Shown: piece by piece, positions 35,210 to 47,351 of the stretch | How positions within the stretch are numbered: the first letter of the stretch is position 1 | How the letters are laid out: each line of letters starts with the position of its first letter | Assembly: GCA_021014325.1 (NCBI GenBank) | Contig: CM037472.1 | Coordinates: forward strand, 5,208,001-5,272,000 | DNA: 64,000 bases | Source of the DNA: Plazaster borealis | Taxonomy: Eukaryota; Echinodermata; Asteroidea; Forcipulatida; Labidiasteridae | Direction: 5' to 3' | Translations under genes and position numbers: made by a program | The notes under the pieces: model-generated | The model's database searches: none | What the model was told of the DNA's origin: nothing | Seen by the model: only the letters and a program-made list of their open reading frames with translations

Positions 35210-38200
35210 CGATCCCGGAGCATTTTAGCGGGCCCACTTTGAACCTGACCCGGTCATCATCGGATGTTATCCCGCCGATTCTAATTTCTTTAACCGGCAG
35301 CTTGGTCATGTCGGCGATGTTCCCGTCGTCTATCCTGACATTGCCTTCGTCGGCATCGCAGTTGCACCTACCACCTCCAAAGCACGCTGTATACGAATGT
35401 TTTTAATGGGATTCATTTAAATGTTTAAAGGTATCGTACACGTTTGGTAACGACACAAAACAAATATTAGCATAAACTTACTTGGTAACAAGCAACGGAG
35501 AGCTGTTGATAGTATAAAACATTGTAGGAAATGACTCCCTCTGAAGTAATTTCTCACTAAAATAATAAAAACTTCTTGCAAGAAGTTTTTATTCCTATCT
35601 GAAAGCACACACATTTGTACAACAAGGGTGTTTTTTCTTTCAAATTTTCACAGGCTTGTTATTTTTAATGCATATGTTGGGATACACCAAGTGAGAACAC
35701 TGGTCTTTGACAATTTCCAAACGTGTTCAGTGCCTTTAAATTCAAAACTATTTTCAAATAAGCAAATTTACAGATTACTAAAAGAAGGACTAGTGCACTT
35801 ACTGCTGCTACTATAGGCACAACCGCATCCTTCGAAGTCGCTCGGTGCCCCGCCCCACGATGACATCTTCTCACCGTCACGTGACACCCACCAGGCCATT
35901 TGCACTCCGTCATCACTCCATATGTTGACTTTTATGCAACCGAAGAATATAAACTGAACACAGCTCACTGATGACTCGATTAGTGGCTTCAGTTGTTGTA
36001 GGGATGTTGTCCCGTCGTACGTGACCATCTCGGCGTACTCACCAGGAGCCGCGTAGAGGGCGTCATCACCGGAGAGTAGAATCCCATTGTTGGAGATGCT
36101 GTGAAAGACTCTAGTTAGTCCTGCATGGGTATAGAATTGTCCATCGATATTGGATAACATTCGCATAAAAGACACTTATTTTGCATGAATCAATTAATTT
36201 AATGTTGTATTTGAAAACAGAGAATGTTTCGTTTCATAAAGTAAACGTCAGTTCATCTTTCAAAGTCATACTTTACATCTGAAAAGAAAAAAAAAACACC
36301 GCATCAAATTAAATATGTAAGGTACAGAAAAAGAACACAACAAAGGATAAATAATTTAGGAGATGTGGATTTCTGTATGTATTTAAACCATGCACTTTTC
36401 GACCAATCAGCGTAAACCTGGGAAAAACAGACCGGGTGGAGCTTCGGCTGTAGTCCGCTAACCGGCCATTCCCGCTTGCGGACTCTGTTTTTCCCAGGTT
36501 TACGATGATTGGTCGAAAAGTGCATGGTTTAAATCATCATCCAGAGTAGTCTGGTATTCGTCTGGTCTACGCTTGGCATTTCACTCGGTCTCTGGTAAGT
36601 TTTTGTCTTTTTTTGTTCTTCTAAATATTTTTTCAATGATGTTTTGAGTGTTATGAATGGATCGATTACACATTCAAGATCAAATCCGTGTTCTTGGAAT
36701 GTGGGTCATGATTTTTGAAAGTGGTAAAAATTGGGCAAATCTGGTCACAAGTCTCGAAAAAAATTCACATTTCACATTTCGCACCCTTTTGCCATAATCC
36801 AACTCGTAACCCTCCGGTCGTTCCTACCGTGTCGGGAGGAGGGTTACGACAATCGCAACTAGGCCACGCCATCATAAAGGTCTATTTAATGTCTGTCTAT
36901 TCTTTTATGCGTAGGCCTACCTGTTGACATTGTGCAGACAACATAAAATGCGTCTTCCAGTCCCGGACCGTCAGGATCGATCCAGTACAAACCATCGAAC
37001 CCAAATCCATCTTGGCGGTAGTCCTCACAATTCCTGTACACTTTTTGAAAAAGGAAAAAACAGCCAACTTGTTTTCTTCAGTCTAACCAAAACGAGGCTT
37101 GGATGGCAGTCTAGACCGATCTTCTATTGGTCAGATTATTAATCTGCTATTCTGCTCGGTAATTGCTGATAAACGTAAATAGTTTCAAACATTGACAACA
37201 AGTTACATGCAAATAATTCACTATCTTGTTCACAAGTGTGACGTCCACTTGGTAAGCCACGCCTACTTCACGAAACTGTCTCCCATGATGACCAGAAGCT
37301 AGTCTTGGTTCAAGACCTTCCCGTTGTAAATTCGGTACGCCCTCTGTAATAATAGTATAACTGATCCATTTTGGGTATTTCAAACTTAGACTATAGAACC
37401 CGTAAGTGAAGCATTGAAATAGTTTTTATTTTGAGGAGTTTATGTATAAGAAAATACATCTTTGGACTTTTCAACGATTATTGACTGGTTTAAAAATGTC
37501 TGGAAATTGTTGGGGATAAGGGTTGGCATTAGGCACGTCAAGGCAGCCTAGGCAGGTTTCTCTTTTTGTGCTTACAGCCTTTATAAAGTTGGGTCCATAT
37601 AGCAACCAATTTTCATTGTACGAAATTCAAGAACAATGTCGGTTTGCGTCGCACACGTCTTACTTGGTATTGAAGAGCTGCCAATTTCACATCGTTGTAA
37701 ACGGCGTTGCTATGTGTTCGCTTAGTCATTAATCAGTTCGACCACCAGGTCAGTTTGACCCGATTTCCGGGTCAGATTGATCTCCGGTGTGGGAGGGGGA
37801 GGGGTCTCATGTGACTCGAATTTGTAGAAATTTCAGAGAGTAATATTTCACACAACTCCAGGTTTTGTTTTTTCTTCTTCTTTTCTTTGCTTATATAGTC
37901 ATACGACATTGAATTTATAGGTTAAATCTAACCTACCTTTTGACATCGGACAGTACACCAAATACCCTGCCAAATCATCAGGTTCCATCCAATACCAGCC
38001 TTCTGTTACAAATCCATCTTGAAGATACTCCTTACAATTACTGTATGCTTTTTGATAAAGAGACGGGGAAACCGCATTAGTTTAGGTGGGGAGGGGCTAT
38101 AGAGAATTCGTAGTTCTTCGTTTAATTAAAGTGTTGTTGAAGTATCATCAATGATGTAGAACTCGCCTGGTGGGGATACGTCCGCGGTCAAAAATCAAGC

Positions 38201-40141
38201 CGTAAATCAGACGTCTATACTATAGACTAAATTTTTGTAGTTTAGAAAGTTGAGTTTAAGGTAAGTGAACAAAAAGACCGTAATTGCCAAAATATAATTG
38301 TGAAGAAATGAGTGCATGGACTATTTTCTCAGTGGCTGAACGAGTCAAGTATTTGCGAATAAAGCAAACATTTCTCAACTGGTACCGGACAAATTTACAT
38401 ATATTGGACATTAATTGGGCTGACATTGACATTTACAGTCAAAATGTAATACCAACGTTTCTACAAGAATGAGACACAGGAATTACAGAATCAGCAATCT
38501 TGGAAGATGTTACATTGATCTTATCCTAAACTGAACCTTTGTATACCAAATAATAGAAACTCAGACTTGTCGCAATTCAATTTAAGAGAGTTCAGACTCA
38601 ACCGCAGCTACAAATATCCTCCACACAAGATTCGAGATTTTAAATGGTACGTAGTGCTTGACTTTGATTTGGATGGAAAAGATAATATAACTGAATGTCA
38701 TCTGCGTAACAATGATATTCGACAGAATGACGTTGAAGAATACTTTTAGAACGCTGAGGTATAGGGAAAACAACGTAGGGCCACCAACAGATCCTTGCGG
38801 AACACCACGAGTTACAGGCATTGAATCAGATCTACGGATATTATCCAATTAAGTCATGACTTCCCATATAATAGTCATTTTGAAAAATATTGTTTTTTAC
38901 CTTTTGACATCGAACAGTAGGCGCGAATACCAGAGTCCATAAAATACCAATCGTCAGTCAATCCAACATCCCGAACCTCGTCGCAGGTACTGTAGGCTTT
39001 AAAAGACAATTTGGTGGAAAATCATGTGTTTATTAAAAAGTGGACTTCACGCGTTTTTGAAGATGTTTTTCTCTCAATCTGATAGGATTCGAGACGAAAA
39101 TAACTGTTAATACTTAGGCTACGATGCTTTGTCCTTAATTACTATAGGCTATACCAACATGGATATGTTAGTATTGTTTCTCGTTTTCTATAACGATAGT
39201 CATGTTATACTAAAATAATTGACGAAACAAAATATCGCCCACGTAAAACTCCACGTGGTTGGGACCACAATGGTCCCGGAAGTTCGAATGTGCGCGAGAC
39301 TTGCACAGTCCATTTACCCAATCCTGGTCAGAGTTGATCCTATCGGGGTCAGCACGGTCCGTTTTTAGGGTCATCATGACCCAGAATACGTGTCTAAACC
39401 ATTATTACTGACCGTAATTCCAGGGCTAAAGCTGCTTAAGCAGAAAAAAAACAGCTAAGAACAACAGTGCCTACAAGAATAAGGTTACCAGCCACAGTAC
39501 CATGTCACATGCACAACCTGTAACTGGTTAGCCTGCTCATGTTTGCTTATAGCAGAGAAGTGTTAAGCACTTTTTTTTTATTAAGCAGCTCTTTGAACTT
39601 GAAAACGGGTCATGCTGACCTGGGAATGGGTGCCTGGAATCTACGTTTTTAAAACATTACTGACCGGTATTCCTGATCAGTGCGACCTCAAAAAGGGTCG
39701 GGCTGAACCGGGAACATGTCCCATTTGAACTCTTTAATTCTCTGGCTAATTCTGACCCAGGAAATTTGTGTTAAGTTGTGAGCAACCATAACTGCAGTTT
39801 CAAATACTGACATGCACAGGAAAACGGTTCCTCAATATTAGCCCTTATTTGAATTTCATCGGAATAAGAACGTTATGATATACACGTGCACAAAATTCAT
39901 GGTTCACAAGTTTTGTTATCGCTAATTTTGTCATCGCTAATAGACGATTTGAATGAAGTGAAGACGTAATATTGAGCTGTTCATTTTCAATTATAGCTTT
40001 CCCTATCAAAACATACACACAATTTATATAGGCCTTGTGGGAAAATTGAATCTCACCAGTGGATCCAGTGGCGAATTGAAGCAAATGGCACATGAACAGT
40101 GCAGCCAGCGTCAGGTTTGCACTCTGCTGTATAAAACCCAT
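35210..40141 (-). CDS. Secreted CNTNAP-type fibrinogen-like protein A
   Basis: Six exons in transcript order: 40141-40057, 38996-38901, 38047-37937, 37040-36921, 36120-35803, 35386-35210. Every intron is in phase 1, so each middle exon is a symmetric module. Exon 1 encodes a start Met and a hydrophobic signal peptide (about 25 residues, LTLAALFMCHLLQFA). Exons 2-4 each encode one half-module of the pattern A-Y-x-x-C, about 18 residues, W/L-Y-W-I/M-(D/E)-P-D, about 10 residues, C-x-M-S. Exons 5-6 encode the partner half: WWVSRDGEKMSSWGG, FEGCGCAY, then CNCDADEG, LPVKEIRIGG, VGPLKCSG. This order matches the fibrinogen-like domain of contactin-associated proteins (established family resemblance). 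No laminin G or EGF module and no membrane segment was found, so the product is probably secreted. The first half-module has lost the DPDG motif (FMDSG instead). The 3' end beyond 35210 is unresolved. An L2-like retroelement remnant and a hairpin lie in introns. Function is not known. Confidence 0.8.
35425..35739. mobile_element. TTAA MITE family A copy in the last intron of gene A
   Basis: TTAA at 35425-35428 and 35736-35739. At 315 bp it is shorter than other copies because of internal deletions. It starts 39 bp from one exon and stops 64 bp from the other. Confidence 0.83.
36382..36533. repeat. Long hairpin in an intron of gene A
   Basis: Arms of about 55 bp (TTTAAACCATGCACTTTTCG and its complement at the right end, with one small mismatch region) enclose a loop of about 40 bp. 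Confidence 0.85.
36797..36862. repeat. Small hairpin, 'CGTAACCCTCC' family
   Basis: CGTAACCCTCCGG pairs with the GGAGGAGGGTTACG side. It is related to the longer hairpin at 54555-54652 and to a decayed piece near 28475-28530. Confidence 0.6.
38283..38855 (-). pseudogene. L2/CR1-like reverse transcriptase fragment, frameshifted
   Basis: Minus-strand frames give TRGVPQGSVGGPTLFSLYLS (RT motif 4 region), then in a shifted frame YHCYADDIQLYY (the YADD catalytic box), then NCDKSEFLLFG and pieces resembling RNVGITFD. Stops and shifts separate them. It lies in the intron between the first two half-module exons of gene A. Confidence 0.85.
39425..39600. mobile_element. MITE family B copy
   Basis: AGCTGCTTAAGCAG, the ACCAGCCACAGTACCATGTC block and a TTAAGCAGCTCT end match other family B copies. 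The outer ends are decayed. Confidence 0.65.
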
Positions 40142-40335
40142 GGTGTCTTTTCCATCGCCAGCTATGGTCCAAGTAACTCACGAATATCTATCCCGTCTAT
40201 ATAAATGAGATACAAATTCGGGATCAAATTTGGGATCAATAAGTGGTGACTAATGATAACCCAATCTAAATATTGATCGATGGCTTATTATTATATCAGT
40301 GTATTGATCAGTTGGCGGTATCCATTTCGATGATT

Positions 40336-40446
40336 CGAGGTCTTCGTTTAAAACCGGCAGGGTCGTGGCCGTGCGACTTCGGCTTGGTCCTTTATCGCAC
40401 GGCCACGACCCTAACGATTTTAAACGAATGGGGGTTCAAGACCTCG
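40336..40446. repeat. Hairpin element
   Basis: The arms CGAGGTCTTCGTTTAAAA and TTTTAAACGAAT...CAAGACCTCG, then AGGGTCGTGGCCGTGCGA and its complement, enclose a loop of about 18 bp. Confidence 0.82.
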
Positions 40447-41118
40447 TCCCACTCTTTTATTCCCTTTTTTGTAACCTACCTTGAAGCCTAATCCTTGGTT
40501 TCTGGAAACTAGTACTATGTTTATACCTGTAAAACACACTGAATGTCATTTTGGGGGTTTGAATTTTCAGACGGTTTCAAAACTTCTATAAAAAAGAGAT
40601 TTGTTTAAAAAACGGTCCAATAACCTTTTACGACAACCCACTGACGTTTTCTCACAGCAATCAATAGACAAACAAAAGGCTGCAGCCGTCAACTTGTCAT
40701 CAGCCGCTCATAAAATGTAAATATTTGCGCTTTTGCCGTCAAATTTATTATGGAAACGTCATCCATCTTTTATGAAGTTTTCCCAAATTTTACTTAATTT
40801 GTTCTTTTTATACAAGTCCATATTGTTCATTGATTTGAACTATTTTTGTGCACCATTGTGTACCCAGTACAAACTCGCTCCGGCTGACATCGTAAAAGGA
40901 TCGGTTCGTCATAAATTGACGTAAAAACGGACCTCGACAAGGGTTTCAAAGATGGCTTATTTGCGCATTTCTGTCCAAGATTACCAAATTAAGGTTATTT
41001 TACGTGGAAAGTTTATAGTGAGCATTATGCCTACACGTTTAGTGGAATGTATTTTATACTAGGCCCTATATGAATATTTCTGGAAATGTTTGTTCATAGC
41101 TTAAATTTTATTTTGCAT

Positions 41119-41510
41119 TTAAAGGGATTGTATACGTTTGGTAATTGGAACCCACTGTTTAATTCTATATAGTTGTAGATATACCATAAAACTAACCTGT
41201 GAAATTTCCATTTCAAAAGGTGGTAGCGTTTTATTTTGAGATATTGCTGAAAATCTGGAGCGGTTGTGTCCACGCAGGAAGAATAATCTGCAGATGGAAT
41301 ACACAATCTGAGAAATGTTACTGTCAGTAACGCTTCTCAGATTCAAATCTTTTGGGATAAAAAGTGATATCTTTTTCCATAACCGCAGTACTTCTAGGTG
41401 AAAAGTTTCTCATGCATTATACTATCCAAAGCTGCTGTACTTCTTACCAAGTAAGTTTTTTATTGCAATTCAATTTCAGAGTCATTACCAAACGTATACA
41501 GACCCTTTAA
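41119..41510. mobile_element. TTAA MITE family E copy
   Basis: TTAA at 41119-41122 and 41507-41510. Ends AAGGGATTGTATACG and CGTATACAGACCCTT. Confidence 0.82.
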
Positions 41511-41984
41511 CACAAACAAGCAAACCTGTGAAAACTTCAGCCAATCAGGTGGTCACGTTTGTGAGAACAACGATGAGGTTTGCATTTTGTCAAGAACTTG
41601 GTCGGAAAAAAGAACTGACGGTATTTGGAGATAAATTTCTCATATATCTGGCAGTATTTCAGACAGAAATAAAGTATAATGTTCTCAGAATAAGGTTGTA
41701 CTAATATCTATTTTGAAAGTGCAAGCTAGACTAAAACAATCTTTCTTTTTGTTTGTACCGGTAGACCATATAAGCTTTTCGATCGACTTTAAACTTTTCG
41801 AATCATATAAAAATAATAATCAAACTTTTAATGGGTATTAAAAGAACACCCTTGGTTTTGGAAATAGTGCATTTTATTTCCATCCAAATTTCCAATAAAC
41901 TACAACCAACATGTGCAAATTTCAGTGAGACAAAGACAAATGGGTTTACGTTTTTATGTTGGTTGAAGCAATCGTACAAAAACA

Positions 41985-42130
41985 ACGGTGTTGGGGTGTT
42001 TTGTTTTGGGGTGTTGGTTTTTTGTGTGTTTTTTTGGTTTTTGGGGGGTGGTTTTTGTGGGTTTTTTTGGGTTTTTTTTGTGTGTTTTTTTTTTGGGGGG
42101 GGGGGTGGGGTAGGGGTGGGAGGGGGGTTC
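41985..42130 (+). repeat. GT-rich low-complexity tract with long G runs
   Basis: Almost only G and T for about 140 bp on this strand, with G runs up to about 10. The six-frame openings through it are composition artefacts. Confidence 0.9.
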
Positions 42131-42233
42131 AGATACCGGTACAGTATTTCCTTATTGACAGTACCGGTATTTCATACGGGAATATTTTTCTGGAGGATTG
42201 TTATAGGCCGTTATAAACTATACAATCATAATC

Positions 42234-42745
42234 AGGCGCGGATCCGGGGGGGCAGGGGGCACGTGCCCCCCGGGTAAAATTTGAAAACGGCAGGATGGAT
42301 TTCTTTTTCATCGTAAGTGCTTAAAAGTGTGTCCTATTTCTCTGTTTTTAAGCACACGCCGGAGGCTTGATTTTTCACCCTCAAAACGCCAAAAGCTCAG
42401 ACCTTCAGGGGGCTTCGCCCCCTCGACCCCCAGCGGGGATTCACCCCTGGACCCCACCATCGATGTTACATAAATTTTCCCAGTAAATTTAGAAGAGTGA
42501 TATGGATCTGAATTGCTTAAAAAGTGTGTCTATTTCTCTGTTTTGTGCATATATGGAGGCTTTTTTCAACCCTCAAAACGCCAAAAGCTCAGAGCTTCCG
42601 GGAGATTCGCCCCCTGGACCCCCATCAGGGGCCGTAAGGCCGACCCCTGGTCCCCACCCGGTTTTTTGTTTAAACCCCCCTATACAAAATCCTGGGTGCA
42701 CCGTTGTGCCCCCGGTTAACAACAATTCTGGATCCGCCCCTGACA
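42234..42745. mobile_element. Element with GGATCC-type inverted ends
   Basis: CAGGCGCGGATCCGGG opens it and CTGGATCCGCCCCTG closes it. Ends of the CAGGGGCGGATCC type are common in hAT-like non-autonomous elements (family knowledge). No clear 8-bp duplication is seen. Internal blocks repeat (AACGCCAAAAGCTCAGA twice). Confidence 0.65.
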
Positions 42746-44042
42746 AAAGGGATTGAAGATGCCTATACGTATCGGTCAAGAAACCTATCAGTTGGTCTTT
42801 GGTCTGACTTGTATAATACCAGTAGGCCTTCCACTCGCCAGTTTAGCTTCGATCACACTCAAGGAATGCAGAGGAATGCAGAGGACACCTCATAATTCGT
42901 TTAATTTTTATTTTAATTATATACGGTATCGGCGTTATAATGTACTTTGCTTCTTGTTCTTCTTTGTTTTGTAATTTAGGGGTGTGGGGGTGGGGGAGGG
43001 GTGTTGGGCCAAATCTAGGGTTGCATGAGATTTTGACTATGCACGATAGGGGCCTATTATCAGAGGTGCCGCCGGGGATGGGCAGCGGAAAAGCTGCCCA
43101 AAATTTGAATGCTTCCGGTTTGACAGAGGAGAAACTGACCGAGCGAATACATCGAGCATAATCATTATTGGTTATCACTCGAGATACTGACTGTTGTAGA
43201 GGGAGCCAGGTGACGGCAGTCAAGATTTTATTAACACACAACCAATCATTTGAATTTTCCTTGCTCACATTTTTCGTTGCTGGGTGCGGGGTCCATCAAG
43301 ACCACATAGGCTTGATTCAAGACGTTATGACTAAAATACCTGTTCAATTTACGCTTGATATTTTAACAATTCAGTAAAGAGCAGAGGTGAATGTCATCAT
43401 GAGATCCAAGTCTGAACCTACATTACACTGTTTGATTCATTAGACTCGACTGTTTAATCTCGACTGTAATAAATGAGTAGAATGGACACGAAGACATTCG
43501 TTCTACAGGTTATTTATTTCAAACATTGACAGGAACTTCCAGCCTGTTTAACCGGTGTACAATATGTATGACATTAATTTCCGGTTCTTCGTTTTATGCA
43601 AACAGGTAAAGTGTACATATAATGTTGATTAGCTATCGCTTTTGGTTTGAGAAAGGGGTGTATAAATTATTGATGTCCGTTGTTTGCGACACCAGCCACC
43701 CTATCCACACCGGCCACTCTTCACAGTGATGATCGGACTCACGTAATATCTTATACATGGCGAACTGAGGACTCCCTAGGAAATTAATGAGCTAAATACA
43801 AATATTTCAATTTGTTTTAAAAACCTCCGTTCGTGGTAAAAAAAACCTCAACATCAATCAAAAAGACCTGCATGCGTCATAGTTGATCCAGATCTAGGTA
43901 GGGGGATAGAACATTTTTTCTGTGCATAACTTCTAGAAATCAAGTGAAAGGTTACTATTATAGGCTGCGTATTTTGTTGAATATTAATGTTGATCTGAAA
44001 ACGAGTTAATGTTGACGGATAGTCTCCCCCCCCCCGGACCAA

Positions 44043-44557
44043 GGCCCTATTTCGTAGAGCTGCTTGAAGGCCCTGTACACTATTGGTAAGATCAAAAAAC
44101 ACAAATGTTCACAGATTCACACACAACTTACATGATTTAAAGTAAGTAATGGTAGAAAGGGTTCCTTAAAATATTTCTGCCTAAAATGCTATCGTTTCTG
44201 AGAATGAGTAAAACAATAGTTTTTATCACGCGCGATAAAAACTTGACGTTTGAAAAAACAGAAAACACATAAGGTCTCTTTTTTCACTATTTTCTCGTGA
44301 CCTCGATGACCAACTGAGCTCAAACTTTCACAGGTTTGTTTGTTCATGCATGTTGAATCACACAAAATGTGGACACTGATTTTGAGCTGTTACCAAAAGT
44401 GTACAACACCTTTTAAGCAGAAAATATTGCTTAAACATTTTTTGCTTGATTGTACATGTGACATGGTACTTTGGCTTGCAAACTTTTCTGGTAAGCATAA
44501 TTTTATTGTGCTTAGCTATACTTTTTGTGTTTAAGCAGCTCTGTAAAATTGGACCCA
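44043..44557. mobile_element. MITE family B copy split by a family D element
   Basis: GGCCCTATTTCGTAGAGCTGC opens it and AGCAGCTCTGTAAAATTGGACCC closes it. Removing 44064-44416 (leaving one TTAA) gives GAGCTGC-TTAA-GCAGAAAAT, the normal family B sequence. Confidence 0.82.
44064..44416. mobile_element. MITE family D copy nested in family B
   Basis: It has TTGA (a changed TTAA) at 44064-44067 and TTAA at 44413-44416. The interior matches 5038-5369. Confidence 0.83.
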
Positions 44558-44787
44558 GGTCTGACCCGTACTGACACAGACATGGAGAATGACGCCACCA
44601 GCCGTCTTCAAAAAGCCAATCAATAATGACCACGGCTGAACCTATAACAAAATGGGATAAAACGTAAATCAGAAATAGAATGACTGAAGATCCAAATCAT
44701 CATATTCAGTGAGACCGATTTACTACTGCGCCTGCTTTTCACTGTAATTAAATACTTTACACATGAAGTGCAATGGTTTTCACGAGT

Positions 44788-45155
44788 TTAAAGGTATCAT
44801 AAACAGGATTGGTAGAGCTGACAAAAATTAATATATAGTCGCAGATGTGTTCATGTTTTGTGTGCTCAACCATGAAATAACAAACCTGTGAAAATTTGGG
44901 CTTAATCCGTTGTGTGAGTCAGGAGAAAAAAGTGAAAAACCATGAATTTTGTTCTTGATTTTGGTTGTAACAACTGAAATCAGCTGTTGCGTTTGTTAGG
45001 CTTTCAGATACAGTTTTCTCGAATATAACTTTCATTTCAGAGAGAAATATTTTACAGAAAAAAATGGTTCTAGTATGAACAATCAGTATATAAGCTTTCT
45101 GACCAAAATTAAACAATGATGTTTTGTAACCATACCAATCCTGTATGTGTACCTT
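44788..45155. mobile_element. TTAA MITE family F copy
   Basis: AAAGGTATCATAAACAGGATT opens it and AATCCTGTATGTGTACCTT closes it. Only the left TTAA is intact. A short piece of the same end is at 2938-2956. Confidence 0.68.
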
Positions 45156-45605
45156 ACACTGATCGTCATGCACTTAACAATCATTTCCTCCTCATGTTTT
45201 AATGTTAAAGGTTTTTAAAGCAAGATGTGGTCTAGCGTGCATTAGATCAACATGGGATGGGACGAAAATGCACAATGAAACCAAAATGCACGGTTTATGA
45301 CGAAGGCCTGAGCCAAAATTATTATGTTATGGTTTGATTAATGAATGCAGCGTGACATACAATCCTCAAACACACAACAAATTACAAATTACAAATTACA
45401 ACTTAAAATCTATCTCTATTTAGCAAATGAATCTCAAGAAATTTCTTTTACATTGTATCAGTCAGTTTTCGTATGTCAGTGCGGAGACTGTTCTATGTGC
45501 AACGGAATCACTACAGGTTTTGGACAATTTTATAATGGAACCTGATGAGCAAAGTTATAGGAATGAGAGTGAGATAACGTCACGATTCTATTTGCGGGTT
45601 ATAAT

Positions 45606-45871
45606 ATAGCCCATATGCACAAGTGCCATTTTTAAAATACCGCAATGCATTTTGGGAGACCGAGTGTACAGTTAAAAAATAAATCAGGCTGCCAAGATGG
45701 ACGCCGTGCTGTAGTTTACATGTAAATATGCCAGATTTTAGAGTCGTGTATATACCACAATGCTTCAAAATCAGTGCGCCACGATGGTTACCGGTTTTGT
45801 TTGGACCTCGGGATATCACCCAGAATCCTTTGCGCGCCGATCATGCGCATTGGGACATGCATATGGGCTAT
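45606..45871. mobile_element. Inverted-repeat element
   Basis: A perfect 14-bp pair, ATAGCCCATATGCA and TGCATATGGGCTAT, lies 266 bp apart at its outer edges. The next inner bases also match in part (ATACCGCAATGCATTTTG / CAAAATGC-like). Confidence 0.78.
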
Positions 45872-45915
45872 CCTATTCTTCCTTTTCAGTCATTCCCCTC
45901 CCTATCCTCTTATCT

Positions 45916-46108
45916 GGGCCCAATTTCACAGAGCTGCTTAAGCAGAAAATATTGCTTAACAATTGTCTGCTAAGCAGAAATGAGCAGGATACCAGTCACA
46001 AATTGAACATGTGACATGGTAGTTTGGCTGGTAACCTTATTCTGGTAAGCGTAATTTTGTTGTGCTTAGCTACTTTTTGTGCTTACGCAGCTCTATGAAA
46101 TTGGTCCC
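45916..46108. mobile_element. MITE family B copy, intact
   Basis: GGGCCCAATTTCACAGAGCTGC opens it and GCAGCTCTATGAAATTGG closes it. The inner TGCTTAAGCAG TTAA site is uninterrupted. Confidence 0.85.
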
Positions 46109-46437
46109 TGTCCTTATCCAATCATCATTATACAAATTACCCTATCCCCCTTATTTGTTTACCTTGTAAATAAATACATCTGACCGTGTCGACGTTCCCT
46201 AGTCGGATACTGAAGACAATGTCTCCTCCCATTGAACTACCAGAAAAAAAGGAGGGAAGATTTTGCAAAAGATGAGTACCACCAATAGTACACGTTTGCA
46301 AGACAGAAATCTGACAAACATTGGTTGCAATATTAAATAAACCTCGGGGTCTTGTTTGGTGCAGTCTTCAGTCGAATTACAAAAAGATGCTGCTTACTGT
46401 TACACTGCAAAAACTATGGGGTGTTAACATTGACACC

Positions 46438-46600
46438 ATAGGTGTTGTCACATATAGATACCGAAAAAGAATCAACATTTACACCAATATGTGTTAAAAT
46501 AACAATTATTTCTGCCAACACAATTACGTTGGTGTTATTTTTACACCTCATGATGTTAATTTTGATTCTCTCTTGGGTATCCATATGTGACAACACCTAT
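46438..46600. mobile_element. Inverted-repeat element
   Basis: ATAGGTGTTGTCACATAT and ATATGTGACAACACCTAT are a near-perfect inverted pair. The interior is rich in GTGTTAA/TTAACAC units. Confidence 0.8.
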
Positions 46601-47351
46601 AAGCCATTTTGAGATATAGTGGTCACAATACTATGACACTATTATTACGTTTGGGTAAATGTGTCTGTATATACACCCAAAACCCGGTGCACTCCTATAG
46701 TGTCCACCATACCTCAAAAAGGCTAATGGTGTCAATTTTAATATTCCAGTTTGTGCAGTGTGTGGTCTGTCACAACGACGGCTCCTTTGTCATTGATCAA
46801 TTCATTAAATTTAAATTACTAATTTTGAAGCGAAACTACTCCAATTTTTTTTTCCGATCATCGGGGGCGTAATATGGTTGGTTTCCCTTTCCACGAGCGA
46901 CATCAAAATGGTGGGAGTAGATGGCCGCGTCCGCCCCGCCCCGCCCCATGATTTGCCTATTATTCATTACTTACCGTACTTGATGGTACCTTGTAGGCCT
47001 TTAGTTAGTGTTTATCCCAATCCTCGTCACGGGTACCCATCAGATCAGTCACATCTTGTCAGGAGATCCGTCCAGCAACGCTCCACTTGTTTCCACAGTC
47101 CGCGGTCCCGTCCTATACCTATAATCCTACAAAGAGGGAATAAACTCGCTTCGCTGTTTGCAAGGGTGCGGTGCGCCTAAAAACGTGAGCGTAATCATCG
47201 CGCCCGAAAATGCGTATAAACCTGTTTGCAATGCATTAGCGCCTTGCGCCGATCATTCAAGGCATCAACTTCCGGACAACACAGGGCCTGGAACACATTG
47301 ACTCAAAACAAGACAAACAAGTTATTTACGCAAACAAAAAGTACGAATTAC

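Larger units (their letters stand above)
40142..47351. other. Interval between protein A and B genes
   Basis: Only repeats were recognised: hairpin 40336, MITEs of families D, E, F and B, a GT-rich tract, a GGATCC-ended element and inverted-repeat elements. The promoter of gene A should lie just above 40141. The 3' end of gene B should lie below 47352. Confidence 0.55.

Noticed and set aside
41831..42277. 148-codon frame on the + strand
   Set aside because: It consists mostly of Phe/Gly/Val from the GT-rich tract. It is a composition artefact.
47045..47118. Last exon of gene B
   Set aside because: The phase fits and a stop follows, but the tail has no similarity to the gene A candidate, so the support is too weak.
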